This document shows positions 7,241-9,370 of a DNA stretch of 9,370 nucleotides, piece after piece. The notes under the pieces are model-generated. The model was given only the letters and a program-made list of their open reading frames with translations, did not search any database and was not told the origin of the DNA. The stretch covers positions 1-9,370 of the forward strand of contig JAHWJO010000146.1 in assembly GCA_019348365.1 (NCBI GenBank). The letters are read 5' to 3'. This DNA comes from Armatimonadota bacterium. Its GTDB lineage: Bacteria; Armatimonadota; DTGP01; JAHWJO01. Both the position numbers and the translations under genes were made by a program. Positions within the stretch are counted from its first letter, which is position 1. Each line of letters begins with the position of its first letter.

Positions 7241-7390
7241 GGCGAATGAATTCGAGGCAACAACGGCGCGAAGTCGCCCTTCGGCGACTCCACCCCCAGC
7301 CCTGACCTCTTTCAACCTTTTAGAAGGGTTGGGATGAGAGTCCGCGAAGGCGGACTTCGTGCTCCTCCAGGCGCGGTTTCAACCGTCGGC
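7241..7390. repeat. Inverted pair of REP-like repeats with hairpins
   Basis: The non-coding stretch 7228-7427 lies between the MBL gene and the deacetylase terminator. It contains hairpins at 7243-7254 (cgaat-ga-attcg), 7272-7289 (agtcgcc, loop cttc), 7313-7331 (caacc...ggttg) and 7339-7356 (agtccgc, loop gaag). Read on the plus strand from 7266 and on the minus strand from about 7365, the two sides resemble each other. Each has CGAAGTC, a hairpin, then an ACTC-C-rich run. They therefore look like two diverged copies in opposite orientation, with the 7313-7331 hairpin at the centre, as in bacterial interspersed palindromic repeats. No coding function is visible here. The hairpins lack a following T-run on the plus strand, so none is a convincing Rho-independent terminator for the MBL gene. 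Confidence 0.55.
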
Positions 7391-7427
7391 CCTTTGCCGC
7401 ACTCACGCTTGGCCTTTCAGAAGCCAT

Positions 7428-7454
7428 AAAAATCCCCTCCGCAGGGGAGGGGAT
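7428..7454 (-). terminator. Rho-independent terminator of the deacetylase gene
   Basis: On the minus strand, a GC-rich stem pairs 7446-7454 with 7432-7440 (ATCCCCTCC against GGAGGGGAT) around a 5-base loop. It is followed by five T (complement of 7428-7432). It begins 28 bases after the deacetylase TAA at 7483-7485. A second small hairpin, CGTTCAA-tct-TTGAACG at 7462-7478, lies between the stop and this stem. There is no matching T-run in the plus direction. Confidence 0.8.
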
Positions 7455-7482
7455 GGTCGTACGTTCAATCTTTGAACGGCGC

Positions 7483-8622
7483 TTACGCCTGCTTCTTGTC
7501 GGAAGTCTCGGAAGCATCGTATACCCGCTTGGCTTTGCCCTTGAGCGCGTTCGGATTGAGGTCGTCGCCCTTGCCCGTGGGGTAGGTGACGGTGTTCGGG
7601 TCGCCGTCGCTGCGGTACCGGGATTTCTTGTTCTTCTCCAGGTTGTTCATCCAGTCGGTCAGGCTCGGCTTCACGGTGTCGGTCGCCTGGATGCGGGGCA
7701 GCCGGTACGGATCGAAGTCCTTGTGGAACGGCGAGGGAGCCGGGTGCGCGCCCACGAGCATCGCCGCCGCGTGGCGGTAGGTGATCCCCTCGGCGGCGCC
7801 GCCCCGGAGGATGCTGTCGTCTTTGGGGATGCTGCCGTGCGGAAGGGCGATGGTCTGCACTTCGTAGCCGGGGAGATACTTCTGGGTCACGCCCACGCCC
7901 TTGGCCAGCTCTTTCGTCCCCTCCTGTTTGGAGAGGCGGCGGAGCATGTGATGCGAGTAGGTGTGGTTGCCGATCTCGAAGCCCCACTCCTTCAGCTCCT
8001 TCAGCTTCCGCTCCTTGAACTCTTCCTGCTCGAAGAGGGAGGGCAGCACGTAGAAGGTGGCTTTGGCGGGGAAATCGGGGTGCTTCTTCGCGAAGTCGAG
8101 CATGATGGCGACGGCGCAGTTCGGATCGAGTTTGGCGTTCGGCCCGGTGCCGAGGTAGCGGAACTGTCCCGCGTCGGAGTCGTCGAAGGTGAAGATGACC
8201 GGGCTCTTCCCCGGCGGGAGGTCGATCTTCCCGTTCACGTAATCCATGAGGGAGACGGGCCGGTATCCGAGCTTGTACAGCTTCTCCAGGTCCTTACGGA
8301 AATTGTCCGGGGTGCGGGTCCACCGCGCTTCCTTGGGCTCGATGTGGTGATACTCCAGGATCGGCACGCGGCCCAGCTCGTTCGGCTGGTCCACCGCCAG
8401 GTTAACGGGGACCGGTTTCGGAGGCACCGGGGGAGTTGCGGCTTTCGGGGTCTCTTTCGCGACGGAACCCGGCTGAGGCGGGCCGCCGGAATTGCAGCCG
8501 GCGAGGAACGAGGCCATCACGAGCGTGGTTCCGGCCAGGACGGGCGCGAGCTTGCCGTACGTCATCGTACGGCGCGGTGGGATGGACGAGGAAGATCGAG
8601 GCGAATAAAAACGGTACAGCAC
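7483..8622 (-). CDS. Lipoprotein polysaccharide deacetylase (NodB/CE4-type)
   Basis: This 379-residue protein starts with GTG at 8622, chosen because AAGGAG sits 7 bases upstream; the internal ATG at residue 20 (8565) has no such site. The N-terminus is long (about 20 residues with several arginines), then a hydrophobic stretch and the lipobox LAGC with C43. It is therefore predicted to be lipid-anchored in the envelope, followed by a Pro/Ala-rich linker to about residue 75. The NodB-like domain carries YHHI (91-94), motif 1 TFDD (D147 and D148), motif 2 HTYSH (H220 and H224, metal ligands), and a motif-3-like segment ALPHG (259-263). The family removes acetyl groups from cell-wall or surface polysaccharides such as peptidoglycan GlcNAc or poly-GlcNAc; which one is unknown. 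Motif 1 reads TFDDS where TFDDG is usual, and about 35 residues separate it from KATFYVLP, longer than in compact members. It is monocistronic, with its own promoter and terminator. Confidence 0.88.
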   Translation of the reverse strand: MLYRFYSPRSSSSIPPRRTMTYGKLAPVLAGTTLVMASFLAGCNSGGPPQPGSVAKETPKAATPPVPPKPVPVNLAVDQPNELGRVPILEYHHIEPKEARWTRTPDNFRKDLEKLYKLGYRPVSLMDYVNGKIDLPPGKSPVIFTFDDSDAGQFRYLGTGPNAKLDPNCAVAIMLDFAKKHPDFPAKATFYVLPSLFEQEEFKERKLKELKEWGFEIGNHTYSHHMLRRLSKQEGTKELAKGVGVTQKYLPGYEVQTIALPHGSIPKDDSILRGGAAEGITYRHAAAMLVGAHPAPSPFHKDFDPYRLPRIQATDTVKPSLTDWMNNLEKNKKSRYRSDGDPNTVTYPTGKGDDLNPNALKGKAKRVYDASETSDKKQA

Positions 8623-8628
8623 AACAAC

Positions 8629-8636
8629 TCTCCTTA
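8629..8636 (-). promoter_or_regulatory. Ribosome binding site fixing the GTG start of the deacetylase
   Basis: The minus strand reads TAAGGAGA here, with 7 bases between AAGGAG and the GTG at 8622. The alternative ATG at 8565 is preceded by CATCCCACCGCGCC, with no Shine-Dalgarno match, so the longer signal peptide is preferred. Confidence 0.75.
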
Positions 8637-8672
8637 CAAACGGATGGGCGAAACGCGGAGGTCTACCTCTTC

Positions 8673-8702
8673 ATTCTAGGGCAGAAGAGGGAACCCTGTC
8701 AG
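8673..8702 (-). promoter_or_regulatory. Sigma70-type promoter for the deacetylase
   Basis: On the minus strand, CTGACA (complement of 8697-8702) and TAGAAT (complement of 8673-8678) are separated by 18 bases. Each matches the TTGACA/TATAAT consensus at 5 of 6 positions. Transcription would start near 8665, giving a leader of roughly 43 bases that contains the ribosome binding site. The promoter lies in the 141-base gap after the acidic-protein gene, so the deacetylase can be expressed independently. Confidence 0.6.
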
Positions 8703-8763
8703 CCTTATTCCGCATATTGCCGCTAAATTCCGCTTGAAGGAGAGCCGGTATGGCCGGGGAGAG

Positions 8764-9135
8764 CTACACGATCTCATCCCGGACGTGCTCGCGGCTGATG
8801 GGGGTCTCGTCGCCGGGCAGGTCGTCGATGTTCACGCCCAGGCCTCCCAGCGAGGCGTCGCTGGCGATGCCGAAATCCACCACGTCCTCCCCGGCGATCT
8901 CCCCGCTCGTCACGAAATCGTCGGTCGTCGTCCGGACGACGCGGTCGTCGCCGCTCACCATGTCCGTTTCGTTGATCCGCTCGGTGAGGTCGGTGTGGGG
9001 CGGGACCTGCGTGATCTCGGTATCGTTGGAGAGGTCGGTCAATTCTGTGGACGGGGCGACAAAGTCGGTGTCCTCGGCTCCCAGAGGTTGTATCATATCC
9101 GCATCGGATCCGAAGCGGCCATCGGTGGCGCTCAT
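8764..9135 (-). CDS. Small acidic protein of unknown function
   Basis: This is a 123-residue protein I do not recognise. The ATG at 9135 is preceded by AGGAGG with 6-base spacing (GGAGG at the complement of 9142-9146), a strong initiation site. Codons follow a purine-first, GC-third pattern consistent with a real gene. The product is very rich in Asp, Glu and Thr with few Lys and no Cys, so it is strongly acidic and probably disordered. Short related units recur: DTDFV, STELTDL, DTEIT, HTDLTE, ETDMV, TTDDFV. There is no signal peptide, membrane helix or catalytic motif. A 136-residue frame on the opposite strand (8750-9160) also has AAGGAG before its ATG and shares the same third-position columns, so GC3 cannot separate them. 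I prefer the minus strand on composition and on its fit with the neighbouring minus gene. Confidence 0.65.
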   Translation of the reverse strand: MSATDGRFGSDADMIQPLGAEDTDFVAPSTELTDLSNDTEITQVPPHTDLTERINETDMVSGDDRVVRTTTDDFVTSGEIAGEDVVDFGIASDASLGGLGVNIDDLPGDETPISREHVRDEIV

Positions 9136-9370
9136 CGTTCCCCTCCTGTTTTGGGTCTGATTTTTGGGTATATAACAAAAACGGCGCGTTTTACTTCACG
9201 TTCAGGTCGAACGCAGATCGTTGCGCTGATACTGTTGCAGGTTCGGCCATGTTCTGAATAGAGTTACCAGGTGTCGAGGATTCTTAAACGCCGGGGGCAG
9301 ATCCGAACTTCGACGCCGATTCCACCCTCATTTCATGTATATCGGAAGTTCGTCGAACATTCCTGAAAAT
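9136..9370. other. Non-coding upstream region of the acidic-protein gene
   Basis: No convincing gene is visible in the final 235 bases. On the minus strand, TATATA at the complement of 9169-9174 could be a -10 box for the acidic protein, about 34 bases before its ATG, but no good -35 partner is evident. An odd palindrome GTTCG-t-CGAAC lies at 9348-9358, and CGAACTT at 9304-9310 can pair with AAGTTCG at 9346-9352; these could be operator-like half-sites for a gene beyond the window. An ATG at 9335 stays open to the window end but has no ribosome binding site. Confidence 0.35.
9169..9174 (-). promoter_or_regulatory. Possible -10 box for the acidic-protein gene
   Basis: The minus strand reads TATATA in an AT-rich patch within otherwise GC-rich DNA, placed so that the transcript would carry a short leader with the AGGAGG site. 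The best -35-like hexamer (GTGAAG, 19 bases upstream) is poor, so this is tentative. Confidence 0.3.

Noticed and set aside
7272..7289. Hairpin downstream of the MBL gene as a Rho-independent terminator
   Set aside because: No T-run follows on the plus strand; it fits better as part of the REP-like repeat.
7453..8679. A 408-codon plus-strand frame opposite the deacetylase
   Set aside because: The minus strand carries TFDD, HTYSH, a lipobox, promoter and terminator; the plus frame runs through the terminator hairpin and has no recognisable domain.
8750..9160. Plus-strand 136-codon frame opposite the acidic protein
   Set aside because: Its Ser/Arg/Thr/Val-rich product matches the expected complement of an acidic coding strand, and there is no supporting context; kept only as a low-interest observation.
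9335..9370. Start of a plus-strand gene running off the window end
   Set aside because: An ATG opens a frame of 12 codons to the edge, but there is no ribosome binding site and too little sequence to judge.

Overview
The window is high-GC DNA (roughly 65% by eye) from a diderm bacterium. It has strong Shine-Dalgarno sites, ATG and GTG starts, GC-rich third codon positions, a TolC-type outer-membrane channel and a lipobox lipoprotein. No feature fixes the phylum. The gene content and the hairpin-rich intergenic repeats recall Armatimonadota or Gemmatimonadota-like environmental genomes, but that is an impression and not a demonstrated assignment.

Positions 1-6376 (+) hold a tripartite RND efflux operon. 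It begins with the C-terminal part of a TolC-family outer-membrane factor, whose gene starts before the window. A periplasmic adaptor with an unusually long coiled coil overlaps it by 4 bases. After a 246-base gap come a 1090-residue AcrB-like inner-membrane permease of the HAE (drug/hydrophobe) type and a 95-residue PII-like protein that overlaps the permease stop by 4 bases. Together these would form an envelope-spanning pump plus a small soluble trimer-forming candidate regulator. The gap between adaptor and permease is filled almost entirely by a palindromic, MITE-like element of about 220 bp. Its left arm includes the adaptor stop codon.

Positions 6460-7227 (+) encode an RNase Z-like metallo-beta-lactamase-fold hydrolase with its own ribosome binding site. 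It may be the last gene of the same transcription unit. The stretch 7228-7427 has no gene. It holds a set of hairpins arranged as two diverged copies of a REP-like repeat in opposite orientation.

Positions 7428-9135 are read from the minus strand. A small, very acidic protein of unknown function (123 aa) lies upstream of a lipoprotein polysaccharide deacetylase (379 aa). The deacetylase has its own good sigma70-type promoter, a ribosome binding site that fixes a GTG start, and a Rho-independent terminator. The last 235 bases are non-coding as far as can be seen.

The points most worth following are the PII-like protein coupled to a drug-type RND permease, the palindromic element splitting the efflux operon, and the unknown acidic protein.
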